Source: Zingiber officinale
Taxonomy: Eukaryota; Streptophyta; Magnoliopsida; Zingiberales; Zingiberaceae
Direction: 5' to 3'
Length of the DNA: 64,000 nt
Assembly (NCBI RefSeq): GCF_018446385.1
Contig: NC_055998.1
Location: 74,146,744 to 74,210,743, forward strand
A model generated the notes under the pieces. That model was given only the letters and a program-made list of their open reading frames with translations, made no database searches and was not told where the DNA came from. This document shows, in pieces, positions 36,074 through 48,440 of the stretch (position 1 is the first letter of the stretch; each line of letters begins with the position of its first letter). The position numbers and the translations under genes are program-made.

Positions 36074-36076
<3 letters not shown>
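35730..36076 (-). repeat. MULE right terminal inverted repeat
   Basis: Reverse complement of the left TIR, ending AGTCCTG at 36076. Just inside (35480-35729) lie short GC-rich repeats built on CCCTAGCTCCGCGTCG, absent from the left end. Confidence 0.85.
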
Positions 36077-36128
<52 letters not shown>

Positions 36129-37461
36129 CTTATTTTATTATTACTAATCAAGTCTTTTTTGATATTATTTTTTCTCATTTGATATATATTTGTCATAGTT
36201 TCACATCACTTGGAGTATTTATTGATCGTTTAAGTATATGTTCGTACTATTTTAAACGTGTCTTTGAAAATTTTTTCTCAATAATTGCAATTTCAACTTT
36301 CTTTCTAATATTTTTATTTATTATTTTGTTCATTCTCATATGTCTATATATCTATCGTAACATCCCTACCTCCGCAATTCTCATCTTCTACTTATATATG
36401 TGATTTTATAGATTTCTTTTTTAATTTTAAAAATATTTAACGGTCATATAAAAGCTTATAAATGTTGAACGCGTTACAAGTGTTAAAAGCTTCAAATAGT
36501 TGCATCTCATCATCCGTAATTACAAGCACCTAATAAAGACTAAGGCTACAACGAGATTTCGAGTATGTGTGAAGTTCAATCTCCTTGCAACGACAAGAGG
36601 TGATTATAGGGAACGAAGAGGATGTGAAAGCAAAAAGTCAAGAAAAATGATAATAAAAAGATCCAAGAGAAAAAATAACTACAATATCTCTACCACAATC
36701 GGTGCTTTATTGAGACTTTCTTGGCAAAGATAGAAAGGATGGTTTGAGCAATGGAAACAGTGAAAATTAAATCAGATCTTGAGACAGTGTATCAAGTGTC
36801 TCCGAGATTATGGTACAATGATAAAATATTCAAGTTGTCATCCATATATTTGTAATTCAAACTTCAGCTACAACGAATTTGTAAAAATTTTTCTTCTTAA
36901 TGGGGCACGTAATTAAAGGATGCTGAGATCCTGGGCTGCTACCTAGCCTGATTAATTATTTTTTTTTTATTCTCACGTTTCTTCAGATGGTCATGACATT
37001 TTTGTGATGCATACTGCATCCATAAGATATGATTTAACCCTTCCGATCGATGAAAGAATATGGGGATATAAGAATCTTGGAATAAAAGATCTGATCTCGT
37101 GAATAACTATGAGTTAGATATTTTTAAAAATAGTTTTTTTAAAAAGTAAAAGTTAATTGTAAATGGCTGAGAGTAGTGTGTAATTATGAAATTTGAAGAG
37201 TAAAGGAAAAATAAGATTAATTAGTGCTAAAGGAAAATAACTGTCAGTTGCAAGGAGGAAAAAAATCTCTTGAAGAAATAATTGATTTAAAGAAGTGAAT
37301 TAAGAGTTAGGGACGTTTCATAATGGATATTATTATCGTGAAATAAGGGTGATATTAAAATTTTTAAAACTTAACGGTAAAAGTGGAAAATCATGCGGGC
37401 GGACAGTACAGGCCTGGCTTAAAACTTCACGTGCATTATAGGAAAAACATGAGCACCAATC

Positions 37462-37534
37462 CGCCCACCGTGGGGCTCGAACCCACGACCACAAGGTTAA
37501 GAGCCTTGCGCTCTACCAACTGAGCTAGACGGGC
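37462..37534 (-). tRNA. tRNA-Lys(CTT): tRNA-Lys (anticodon CTT), copy B
   Basis: Identical in sequence to the copy at 22239-22311, including boxes A and B, anticodon loop CTCTTAA and all stem pairs. Part of tandem copy B. The 3' flank differs slightly: copy B has an extra ~10 bp (AGCACCAATC, 37452-37461) against the gene. Confidence 0.97.
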
Positions 37535-37850
37535 TGTTGATTACTTTTTCAACTTTTGTTTTTGTTGATTACTATAAAACTATTTATTAACGATCTAATC
37601 ACTCATTCATTGCTACTGAATCATTTATATAAGAAAAAATTTATTTATTTATTTATTAGATCATGCATTTTGACAAGATAAATTATAGTCAAAATTTAAA
37701 TAAAATAATAATGTGCTAAAAAGGTTAATAATTTGTGTTGTATAAAATTAATTTATTGGACTGATAAAAATTATGAGAATTAAATAAATATGATATAAAA
37801 AATTAATATATCAAATGAAATTATCTTTGTCAATAATAATAATAATAATA

Positions 37851-38301
37851 AAAATAATTCAAGTCAACCCAATTATACATTCAAATTGCATCATCTCACT
37901 TTCAATTTTTCTCCAAAACTTAATTACCTAAGTAAAACCAAACTAAATCAATTCAAACCAAATTAAATCTAAATCGAATCAAGCCATCTCTGCCTTAGCC
38001 GAGCATCACCAGGCCGAGCATGACCCATCGACACCTCTATGCTTGTATAAGTAAAGAAATATTCATGATAAAATTCAAATGGCTAAAAGGATACTTCATC
38101 CCTCTCGCATTAGAATATACAATATACATGAAACCTTCATGAATCCATAGTTAAAATACACATTATTCATCCCCACAAGGTTGTGAAACAAGAAGGCTCA
38201 CACATGCCATGAACTTCGAAGTACAGTCGAAAGCAATGTTCCCCGAGCACTTGTGCGTGCCCGGGAACTTCAACAGCTCTTCGCAGCGAGGATATATGAT
38301 T
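37851..38301. other. Spacer downstream of the NFD4-like gene
   Basis: About 450 bp of AT-rich DNA between the end of tandem copy B and the stop codon at 38302; it should contain the 3' untranslated region of the minus-strand transporter. Nothing else seen. Confidence 0.5.
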
Positions 38302-41300
38302 CTACTGGACTAGAGAACTATGAAGCTTTACATATACAACCTGCTCATAAAACCTTCTAGTCCTGTAGAACAAAATCAATGCGACAATGGAACCTAGAAT
38401 GGTCACCAAAGCCATGATCATGAAGGATAGCATGAAGCAATGTTGGCCCAAGCACTCGTGTGCGCCTGAGGACTTTGAAGCTTCCATATCGTAGATGTAT
38501 CCCACGACTCTAACAGAGAGGATATACGATCCGACTGGACTTGCAATCGCTATAGTATTAAAGATGGTGCCGAAGTGCCTGAGTCCAAATAATTCAGATG
38601 TGATGCTAGGCATCAGTGCCCACTGAGAGCCATAGCAGATGCCGACCAGCACAGAACCCATGTACAGAGAACCTGGAAGGCCAGTCGAGATGAGTGCATG
38701 ACCAGCACTCATGAGCATGAGTGTCAGCGAAATGAATAAAGGCCGCGGCCAACCTTTATTATGGAGGAAGTAATCGGAGATGTAGCCGCTGCCGAATCGA
38801 CCAAGGAAGTTCCAAATGCTCCATAGAGAAACCAGGGTACTCGTCTCTGTAGCCATGTAACCGAGAGCTCCTCCAATTTGACTGATGTTGTCTACGGTGG
38901 CCAATCCAGAACCCATGCCACATGCCATGGCTATAAACAATAACCAAAAGTCACATGTCGACATGGACTGTGTTAGGTTGAAATTGTCTCCTCTTTGCAG
39001 TAGGATCAAATCTTGGTCTAACGGGTCATGTCCACTCCCAGAAGGTAATCTGTTTGGTAAAATAGGATCATCATGCTTTACTATCAGAGTGGCTCTTTCA
39101 TGAAGAAAATCTGCATCAAGCATCTTTGCTTCTGTCATCTGAGCTTTCATCACAACAGCTGTTGGAGACAAGAGCATCATCATGAGAACTGTAAATATCA
39201 CTATCTGAGCTACTGATCCCATTCTTAGTATGCTCTCTCCAATTATAACAAGCATAAGATAACCAGCAACTATCATAGCAATGAGTGAAAATGCATCCAG
39301 AAATTTCTTCTCGCATACACTCTTTCTATGATCAACTTTAACAATGGGCATTAATAGTAATGTGAGGATATTTGGCAACAATGCAAGAATCAGTATGAAA
39401 GATGTTGGGTTTTCGTTGAACATTGTCTGATATATCTGGATCAGTATTGCTCCACTAAGACCCAGAAAACCCTGCACAATAAAAAGACATTAGATCTTGA
39501 GGATGCCGATGATAATGAACTCAGACACCTATTTGGTTATTCAAAGAGGGATTGTCAGGACAAACATGCTAATAAGTGGGCCAAAAGAATCACAAACTAT
39601 AATCAAGATCTTCTGGTCTTAGGAAATATGACTTATGCCGCCACACTCATTCTTGTTTTTTTAGGGAAAAGGCAAAACATTTGTAGTATTATAGATATTA
39701 TGTGTGTATCGCTACACACGCATAAAGCATAGTTCCATTTGTTTGAGCATCCTGAGTGCAGGATTACATTATTTAAAGGTTATTCAAAATGCAACATTTT
39801 CATTATAATAAACATCCATCCTTAATCAATCAACCATCAGGTCTAATAACCAATATCCCTATTGAGCTGTTTGGGAAATTATATTTCATTCTCCTAAGCA
39901 CGTCGATTATCTTACTTGTTAAAGCTCGTTAAAATTTGGTTAACTATCATCAATGTTATTCTAGATGTTAATAGAAAGCTAAAAGATGATCCAATCAATA
40001 CACTCATACAAGATTGCTACTAATAATCTAATAAGGATAGTAATATTTGCTTGAAGCTTGGATTGGCAAGTCCTATGTTTCAGCTCCGAGCTATAATTCA
40101 GCAAATGTGAATTGGGCAAATGGATTCTCCTATTCATCTAGATCTCTATTATTACTAGAATCGTTAGGGAAAACAATATCATGGCTTATGAGAAATCAAC
40201 AGGGGGAATTAAACCCTGTAAAGCAAATATATAAGCAACCAAGAGAAATCAACATCGAGTCTACCAATCCTGTACAGCAAAGAACTGCTCCAGTTATTGC
40301 CTAAACATGGAATTTTACGACTATCATTTGAAAGCTGTTAAAGATTATGAAAAAATGTGATCCTACAACAAAGTTGATGAATTGGAATTAAATCATATTA
40401 GAGAACAAGCTATAATCTTTAGCAGAGATATTGAGAGGGTACCAAGCACAGTTTTGCACAAGATTACTCAAGTTTAGCTCCTATACTTGATCAAGGGGAA
40501 TAACTTCTGTGCATAAAAAACGAAATTGTTCCTGTTCTTACCAAAACATGGAATTTTACAGTTATCATTTGAAAGTCAACGTGTTCATAAGTACTAAACT
40601 GTTCCAGTTTACGAAGAAATGTTGTCCCCCAACAAAGCCAATAAAGTGATAAAGTCATATTGCAGAACAAGTTATCATCTTTAGCCATGACCTTGAGAAG
40701 GTAGAAAACGTGGTTTTTACTTAAAGAGACAAAAAAAATATGAAACTAAATGATGCGGATGGTAAGTAAGGGCGGAGGACCCTTGACCCGGTCATCAGGG
40801 AGTTATCTGGCAGTATCCGACATTCCGAGCCGGTCCAATCTTCTAAGCTGATCCGACTAGCCAATCCGGTTACAACAATACCCTTAATGACCTCTTAATG
40901 AGCCTTGAATGAGAGGAGTCGCTAGGGATCTCTCTCTATAAAGGCGAGGAGGCATCTCTCGCCGGGGCAACTCCCGACGAACCATGTTTGTTACTCTCCG
41001 CAAGAAATAAGAAATCTAAGAGAAGGCTCGACGTCATCATTCTTTATGCCAGAATGAGATTTTCAAACCGGAACACTAGAATTGTCGGAATGGAGTGAAA
41101 ATTTTAATCAAATTGCTCATATAATTGTCGATTTGACCTTTTCGATCCCTAGAATGTCAATCTTTGATTCAAGAATCAAAATCAGAGAAGGAGAATTTAA
41201 GGATATCCTTAACAGATGCATGATGTTCGAGTGTATAATCGCAACATCGATCGCTATCGAAGAAAAATCCTAAATGAATCCCTAAAGTTGTGGAAGGAAT

Positions 41301-41763
41301 CGATTACCTTCATGATGCCGATTGCAGTTCCCCGGCTCCCCGGAAAGTTCTCGACCGCCGTGACCACGTTGGCGGTGTTGAAGAACGTCTGGGCGTGCGA
41401 CGCCAGAAGCATGTAGAAGCACATCAGCGCCAGCGGCGGCCGAGCGACGTAGCCGGCCACGGAGAGCCACATGAAAAAGTACCCCACGAAGCACTGCGCC
41501 GCCCCGGCGAGGTGAACGATCCAAGGCCGCTCGTGAACGGAAGGAGACGAGATGAGGAGGCCGGAGAGCACGCCGATGTTGGCGCCTATGTTTTTGAAGA
41601 AAGCGACGGAGTCGAGGGTGGATTGATCGTAGCCCTGCGACGCCTTCAGCTCCGGCGAGTAGACTCCGAAGCAGTAGGATCCGCCGGTGGAGCACTGGAT
41701 CCACGTGCTCGCGGCCATCGCCGCCCATTTGCTCCGCCCCGAGGTGGCGGTGGCGATTGGCAT
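38302..41763 (-). CDS. Nodulin-like / NFD4-like major facilitator transporter
   Basis: Two exons on the minus strand, 41308-41763 and 38302-39471, joined by a 1,836-bp GT-AG intron; 541 residues. I chose the ATG at 41763 (MPIATATSGRSKWAAMAAST) because family members start a few residues before the first helix; the frame is open upstream to 41877 but lacks conservation signs. The N-terminal half is a nodulin-like domain (TWIQCSTGGSYCFGVYSPEL, SSTLD-like YDQSTLD, then NVVTAVENFPGSRGTAIGIMKG). The C-terminal half has further helices, including FWLLFIAMACGMGSGLATVDN and GRFGSGYISDYFL. About 12 membrane helices are expected. Relatives include NUCLEAR FUSION DEFECTIVE 4 and related plant MFS proteins; the substrate is unknown here. 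No disruption seen. Confidence 0.93.
40270..40700. repeat. Diverged ~240-bp tandem duplication within the intron
   Basis: The blocks starting near 40270 and 40520 share AACATGGAATTTTAC, ATCATTTGAAAG and an AGAACAAG(C/T)TAT...CTTTAGC segment in the same order with many substitutions: an old tandem duplication in intron 1 of the NFD4-like gene. Confidence 0.6.
40753..41090. repeat. Unidentified insertion in the transporter intron, LTR-like
   Basis: A ~340-bp GC-richer block in an AT-rich intron starts TGATGCGGATGGTAAGTAAG and contains CTCTCTATAAAGGCGAGGAGG (TATA-like, near 40930-40952) and repeated CCGGT/CCGAC motifs. It looks like part of an LTR or other promoter-bearing repeat, but no terminal structure was resolved. 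Confidence 0.3.
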
Positions 41764-42816
41764 GGCGTTGTAGCTTTCGCCTCTCGAAGCCTCTGCATTT
41801 CTTATCGCGTCTTCTTTCTTTACGTGGCAACTTTGTGTTTGCTTATTTTGGCAGACGCTGTAGCACGACACACGCATTCACTGGGTGGTTTCCGTCCAAG
41901 AAGAACCTGCAATTTATGGGCACGATGGGGTCCACTAATTGAACGGTTCTGATGGCTAGATTAGATCTTCAAAAAAAGTCGATTTGGACTGAATCCTTGT
42001 TTGCGACAGCTGGATGCCAACTCTCTCTTCGATAATTTATCAATATTTTTAAGCAAAAAGAATAATGAAATTAATTGTAAAAAATGTATTTAATTAACAA
42101 CGTATTGTTTACACAGATATGTTTATTGTAGGTAAAGCAAGAGCAGCGTTTTTTTTCCTTGGACAGGATAGGTATGTTTCGAAATTAATAAAGAAGTGTT
42201 GGGTAGAACTTAGATTTTAATTATATGAAAGTATTTTTAAATGTTTATGAATATAATTTTTATTTTAGTTTTTATAATTTTTGTTTAAAAGTTAGAAGTA
42301 AGAATTTAATATTTTTTTAGTTCTATAACTTGATATTTAAAAGTTAAAAGTTAGAAGTACATTTATGTATTTAATAAGTTTATTATTTTACATAATTATT
42401 ATTATATTTTTTTATCTTAATGAATTTATCATTTTAAATAATTATCACTATACTTTTATGATATTTTATTTTTTAAATAATATTTTATATTTTTAAATAA
42501 TTTATATTTCTAAAATTTTTATACATATTTTTGTGTATCTATATAAATTTTATCATTTTTTATTTATATTTTTTTAATAATTTTTATATTTTTTATTATA
42601 AAAAGTAATTTTATTTAAAATATAATAATAATTATATAAACAAATAGTGGATCAAAATTATAGTTAGATAATTAAAAAATATTAATTTATATAATTTAAG
42701 GATATTGGTGTCATTTAACTAAAAATGAAGCTTGAAAGTAATTATTCATCTAACACTTTAACTTTACCTTGTATTAGCTTTTGACTTCTATTTTCAAATA
42801 TTTCATATTTTAGCTT
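41764..42816. other. Promoter and AT-rich flank of the transporter gene
   Basis: 41764-42000 is the upstream region of the minus-strand transporter. From 42180 to 42816 the sequence is extremely AT-rich with poly-T/poly-A tracts and no open frame of note, ending where the LTR at 42817 starts. Confidence 0.5.
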
Positions 42817-45800
42817 TGTTGGGCCTAGTGGATGAATAATTGATTACTCACTTCTTCCCTTAGCTTCCTAAGTTTGCTAGCACAGCGAAGTACCAAAACA
42901 AATAAAGAAAAACTAAAACTTAAAGGCAATAAACAAAACAATCAAACCTTTAATACATTGATTTACATGGTTCGAAGATTAAGACTCCTATTCCATAATT
43001 GTCACTAAGGTGGACAATCCCTCAATCCGTCGGTGGATTAATTCCCGAAACTCTGGCTAGCTCAATGCTCCTTGTCGATGGAGAAACCTCACCATAAGTT
43101 GATCAAGATCTCTTGGATTATCTCCTAGCATGGGAGACTCTATTAGAGGTTAATCATCTCTAATTTCGTCACCCAAGTCAGCCACCTCGATCTCCATTAT
43201 ATAGAGCTTGGGAAAAATAACCAAGCTGTTTCTACTGTTATCAATCGACTGGTTCTCTGTGGAATTCGATCGTTAGAACTTCAACGGCTCGATACTAATT
43301 GACTGGTGTCAGGACTAGTCGACTGGTCCACTTCAATTGAGATAACAAAAATATTATGTTCTCTCCTCAGTCGACTGGTAAACTCGAAACCTAGGGTTTA
43401 CCCTAAGTACATTCTCTCAGCACTCGTCCTTACCTGCACAACCTTGACCTTACCTTCTAGCCTCTTCCATTAGCCTTGCGTCTCTCAGATGCTTCCCTAT
43501 CCTTCACACTTTACTTTCAAGAGCCTCCTTCGGCCTTATCCTTGTTATAGGTCTTCCATTGCCAAATCACACTTGGACTTACGTTGCCAAGACTACATGC
43601 TTGGACTTACACCGCCAAGATTCCACTTAGACTTTCACCTTTATCAAAATCCCACTTGGGCTTTGCCTTTACTAAGATTACACTTAGAGTTTCCTTATTG
43701 TATCTGCATCTTACACACTCACAAGTGCATATCAAATATAATAATAATCCTAACTTAAACCTTTGCCCAAACATTAAAACATAAGGTCATACAGATTGCT
43801 CCAACAATCTCCCCTTTTAATGTTTGACAACCCGTTTAAGTTAGAAAAATAATATAGCAATACATATACAAATAAATATATAAATCAACTTATGCATAAA
43901 TCATGGAACCTAATCCTAGGCTCCCCCTTTACCTAAGCTCCCCCTTGAGCTAGGATTTCATGCAAAGATAAACATCTCCCCTTTGCCAATAAATAAGCAA
44001 TTACTCATGCTTATATAATAGAACCTAATCCTAGGCTCCCCTTTCACCTAAGCTCTCCCTTGAGTTAGGATTTTTTACAAAGGTATTTTGGTTTCCCACT
44101 TAAACTTAAACTTCTCCCACTTTGACATACAACAAAAAGAGCTCCAATAATATCCCAATTATTAGACTCTTTAACCTCTAATGACCATAATTATCATGTA
44201 TTAATCTCCTCATAAGATTACATATATGTATATTCCTCATTTGATTATTTTCTATTGCTGAAAAATAGTTTCAGCATGTATCAGTTAACTGCCATAGACC
44301 AGTCGACTGATCCCATCGAAATAACCTTATAGAACCATTCTGTACTTGATGAACACTGTTATTATTCGACTAGTATCTGAGCCAGTCAACTAGTACTCTA
44401 TTTCAGTCCCAAACAACATTCCGAACCTAATTTTAGAAATGCACCAAAAATTTTACAGTCCTAAAAATTTTTTCAAATTTTGTGGAGATTTCTATTTTAC
44501 CAATGTCTACTTGAAAAAAATATATATAAAGATATATTATCACCGATCAGAAGATTGACATAAAACCCAAAACTATTTAAATGGTTCAATTGAACCTTGA
44601 CCTAAAGTTCTAGTTTTGGATTCCTCTTAATATATCTGCCCATACTAAATCATAATGCATCTCTAACATTAGTTTATATGACATGTATATGTTGAATCCC
44701 GTGATTATTTTGATGTGATCAACTAAGTTAGGTTAGGTTTTATTTTATTTTAATCCCCGTGTCTAAGTGTGCAAGAACTTAGGAGCGCAGGAAGTCGAGC
44801 GGAAGACGCAGCTAGCAAGAAGGACGGCACGGGAAGGGAGCCGACAGGCTTAGTGCATCCGAAGGACGAGAGAGCTGCGGAAGAGTACACTAGTGGACGA
44901 GAAAAACGTGCACGGCGTTCGAGGGACGAGAAGCCGGGTCTGAAGCTTGCTCGAGGAGAAGACCAGAAATTGGATTCGAGTGAGCCCTATTTCGGTTGGC
45001 CACAATCACCCAAGCAATTGGAGCTTCGGAAGAAGAAAAGGAGTCAAAAGTAGTTGGAAAAGCAAGCTGGAGGCGCCTTCAATGAAGTGTTGAAGGCGCT
45101 TGTGCTGCCTACAGTCTTGAAGGCACCCTCATTGCCTTGAGGGCGCCCTCAACCTTGTCTAGGGCGCTCTCAAGGCCATTGAAGGCACCCTCAACATTGA
45201 AGGCACCCTCAATGCCATTGAAGGCGCCTTTAACCCAGTCTAGATGACTGTTTCGAGTTCGGATAAAGTTTGATCCACTGACTCGGCTGGAGGCGCCCTC
45301 AAGGCTCGAGATAAGTTTTTCAGGAGCTATATAAAGGCCCTTGGAGCTAGGAACTTAGTGAATCAACTCTGTAATCAATTCCTAGCAACTTGTGAGCTTT
45401 CTTAGTGTGTAAAAAGACTTCTCCGCCTAGAGTGAAGGAGACTTTCTTAGTACTCTTTCCAACTGTTTTGGATTAACAACCTTCTTGGTTGTAACTAAGT
45501 CAACTTGCTGAGTCTTCCTGCTTTTATGTTATTTTGTTTTAATTTTATTGTTGCTATTTTAGAGTTGAAAGTTTTGAGGAGGGTATTTTTATTTTACAGG
45601 CAATTCACCCCTCCCCTCTTGGCGGCCCTGCTGCACCAACAAGTGGTATCAGAGCCCAGACCACTTCAGAAGGACTAACCGTCGACTGAAGCACAAAGAT
45701 CAAGATGATGGCTGAAACAAGTATTCACCCCCTGAAATTTGACGGAGACTTCGCTACGTGGAGACGACGAATGGAGGTATTTTTTTAAAACATATTTCAA

Positions 45801-46899
45801 TATTCTTATAACTATTAAATATGATTTTACTGCTCCAAAAGACAAAGAAGAATACGGTAAGTCGGATCGAAAACTACGACTCCGCCAAAGATCTCTGAAA
45901 AAAATTCCTGGTGCTCCACGAAGGCACCTTAGAAGCGAAAATAGCAAGGTGCGACATCCTCCGGACTCAGCTGACAAATCTCCGGATGAACAACGGCGAA
46001 AAAGTAGCGCAACTCCAAGCGAGAATTAAGGAGCTGACAACTCAACTGACCAATCTCGGAGAATCGATAACGAACTGAGATTCTATCTGGTATGCGCTCA
46101 ACGCCTTCCCAAGAATCCAGAGTGGGTGTCCTTAGTAGATGCTTACTACATCTCTAAGGACTTTGAGGTAAGTACTTTAGAAAATTTATTTTCTACTTTT
46201 GAACTTCATGATTCTCGAATTGCAGAGCCGAAACAAAAAGAGAAATCAGATCTCAATGTTGCCCTATAAGCTAAGATGGACGATCCCGACTCTGAAGCGT
46301 CAATCGATGAAACTGAAGTGGTGCTATTGGTAAGAAAATTAAATAAGTTTATTAAGACTAATAAATTTAGATCGTAGTCGGGAAAGCATCAATGCAACAG
46401 AAGGATGGTCCGATCCTATAACTGCAATGAGGAATGACACAACAAGGATGACTGCCCAAAACTAAAGAAAAGGGACAAGGAGAAGTCTCAAATGTTAGGA
46501 TCGACGGTCGAGGCTAGAGAGGGGGGGGTGTGAATAGCCGACCCCAAATTCGCGTTTCTTCCTACAATTTTAGTTTGCGTAGCGGAAATACAATGTAGAA
46601 ATGAAACAAAGAATAGCAAACCTTAAACTCGATGATGTAACGAGGTTCGGAGATGAAACTCCTACTCCTCGGCGTGTCCGTAAGGTGGACGAAGCCTATC
46701 AATCCGTCGGTGGATGAGACCCCGGAAAATCGGCTAATAGAAACTCCTTCTGGGTGGAGAAATCTCTGTTGGTGCAACATCCCTCAGGTCATGGTTGACC
46801 TGGGTGACCAAGCTGAGTCTTGGTTTGAGTTTAGATGTTTGACAATAAGAAATTGATTGAAGAAGAGTCAAGTAGGTCAAGGTTGACCGGATACTTGAC

Positions 46900-47400
46900 A
46901 GGGAAGTCCTGGTGAGTGAAGCCAGGCAGAAGGAAAACCCTAGTGAGTGAAGCTAGGTGAAAGTCCTAGTGAGTGAAGCTAGGTGAAAGTCCTGGTGAGT
47001 GAAACCAGGTGAAAACCCTAGTGAGTGAAGCTAGGTGAAAGTCCTGGTGAGTGAAACCAGGTGAAAACCCTAGTGAGTGAAGCTAGGTGAAAGTCCTGGT
47101 GAGTGAAGCCAGTCAGAAGGAAAGTCCTAGTGAGTGAAGCTAGGTGAAAGTCCTGGTGAGTGAAACCAGGTGAAAACCCTAGTGAGTGAAGCTAGGTGAA
47201 AGTCCTGGTGAGTGAAACCAGGTGAAAACCCTAGTGAGTGAAGCTAGGTGAAAGTCCCGTGAGTGAGGCAGAAGGAAAACCTAGTGAGTGAAGCTAGGTG
47301 AAAGTCCCGGTGAGTGAAGCGGTGAAAGCCCTAGTGAGTGAAGCTAGGCGGATGGAAAACCCTAGTGAGTGAAGCTAGGTGAAAGTCCGGTGAGTGAAGC
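46900..47400 (+). repeat. LTR minisatellite of short hairpin units (element B, left LTR)
   Basis: Tandem array of 19-25-bp units of the form CCTGG-TGAGTGAAG-CCAGG and CCTAG-TGAGTGAAG-CTAGG. Each unit has complementary arms around a constant loop. Equivalent arrays: 52830-53290 (right LTR of B), 58817-59230 (LTR F) and 61043-61560 (LTR D). Confidence 0.85.
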
Positions 47401-48440
47401 GTGCAAGGAAAATCCAGATGGATCAAGGATGATCGGACATCCGGTGTTGGGAAGTCAAGTAGGTCGAAGGATTGTTGGATACTTGCGAGGAAATACGGAT
47501 AAGTCAAAGGTTGACGGACATCGATGGAAGTCCAAGTAGGTCAAGGAGTGACCGATACTTGGCATGAATAGAAAAGTCTAAGTGGGCCAAAGGATTGACC
47601 GACACTTGGTGGGAAGTCCTAGCAGTCAAAGGAGTGACCGGATGCTAGGCATGATGTACCAACAGTCAAGGTTGACCGGATGTTAGTTTGAGAGGCTTGG
47701 AACTTGGTTTTGGGCAAAACCAAGTGTTGGATCGATCTGGATCGATCGATCCTTGAGCGAAGAGATGCTCGGATCGATCCGTGGATCGATCCAGATGTTC
47801 CAATCGATCGCTGCTGCTTCGCGCGATAAGCGCTGGATCGATCCGTGGATCGATCCAGGCATTTTTCCAGAGCACAGAGGCGCTCTGGATCGATCCGTGG
47901 ATCGATCCAAAGCCTCCCCCATCGATTGGGAATATTCGAATCGATCGGGATCCGACCGTTGGCGTCGATAAAGGCCGCAGGCGTTCATTTCCTTCGGCAT
48001 CTCTTCTCGATTCACTCAGATTTCGCCAGCTCCTCCACAGCACTCACAAAGCTCAGATCGCCAGTTCTTGAAGGATCTTGGAAGTTTTCCAAGTCAAGAG
48101 GTGGATCAAAGCCAAGAAGAGAAGCTAGGGTTAGGGTTTATACTCATTGTAAGCTTGTAAGCTTGTATTTCTTGTATCCTTTCCCTCTCTTCTTGTATTG
48201 AGTCTTGTAGGGCTTCTCCGCCCTTGGTAGTTACCATAAAGGAGAGTTTTATTTAGTGGAGGGTGTGTGTGTTGGTGTGGATCCTTGGATTAGTCACCTC
48301 TTGTGAGGTGGATACCAAGTAAACCAACCGTGTTAGCGTTGTGTGATTGTTCTTTGTATTTCCGCTGCACATCTTTGAAGGAACAAGCAACGCCAAGCAC
48401 CGAGCGAACGCGATCCTCTAGCTACTTTTGGTCCTAACAA

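Larger units (their letters stand above)
24714..36076 (+). mobile_element. Mutator-like element (MULE), 11.4 kb, with long TIRs and captured exons
   Basis: The ends are long inverted repeats: 24714-~25101 against ~35730-36076. The left end starts CAGGACTGATGTCCTG; the right end, inverted, starts the same way. The outermost 16 bp is itself a hairpin (CAGGAC/GTCCTG). Subterminal copies of the TIR interior recur at about 25149-25240. Inside, in order: FAR1-type transposase (25898-28054, plus), a solo LTR (29124-31680), exon-like host fragments (31811-31901, 32010-32106, 32699-33109, 35117-35239, all plus), and a minus-strand domain gene (34040-34488). The transposase is decayed, so the copy is no longer autonomous. 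A FAR1 transposase together with gene fragments makes it a hybrid between an autonomous MULE and a Pack-MULE. Confidence 0.85.
22619..37850. repeat. Tandem duplication unit, copy B, expanded by nested insertions
   Basis: Starts directly where copy A ends (AACGATTCAAGTCATTGCC at 22619) and ends in an (AAT)n run near 37835-37850. Without insertions it would be about 2 kb. Insertions recognised: SINE 22646-23883 (itself carrying a hAT-like element), foldback element 24221-24612, MULE 24714-36076 with a solo LTR inside. Its tRNA-Lys gene at 37462-37534 is intact. Confidence 0.8.

Noticed and set aside
46900-47400. CRISPR-like array of short direct repeats
   Set aside because: Plant nuclear context; repeats are contiguous hairpin units without unique spacers and lie inside an LTR.
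47666-48201. Several frames rich in IDRSRD/SIRGSIQ-type repeats, repeated near 53600 and 61800
   Set aside because: Translations of the GGATCGATCC palindrome array in the LTRs, not proteins.
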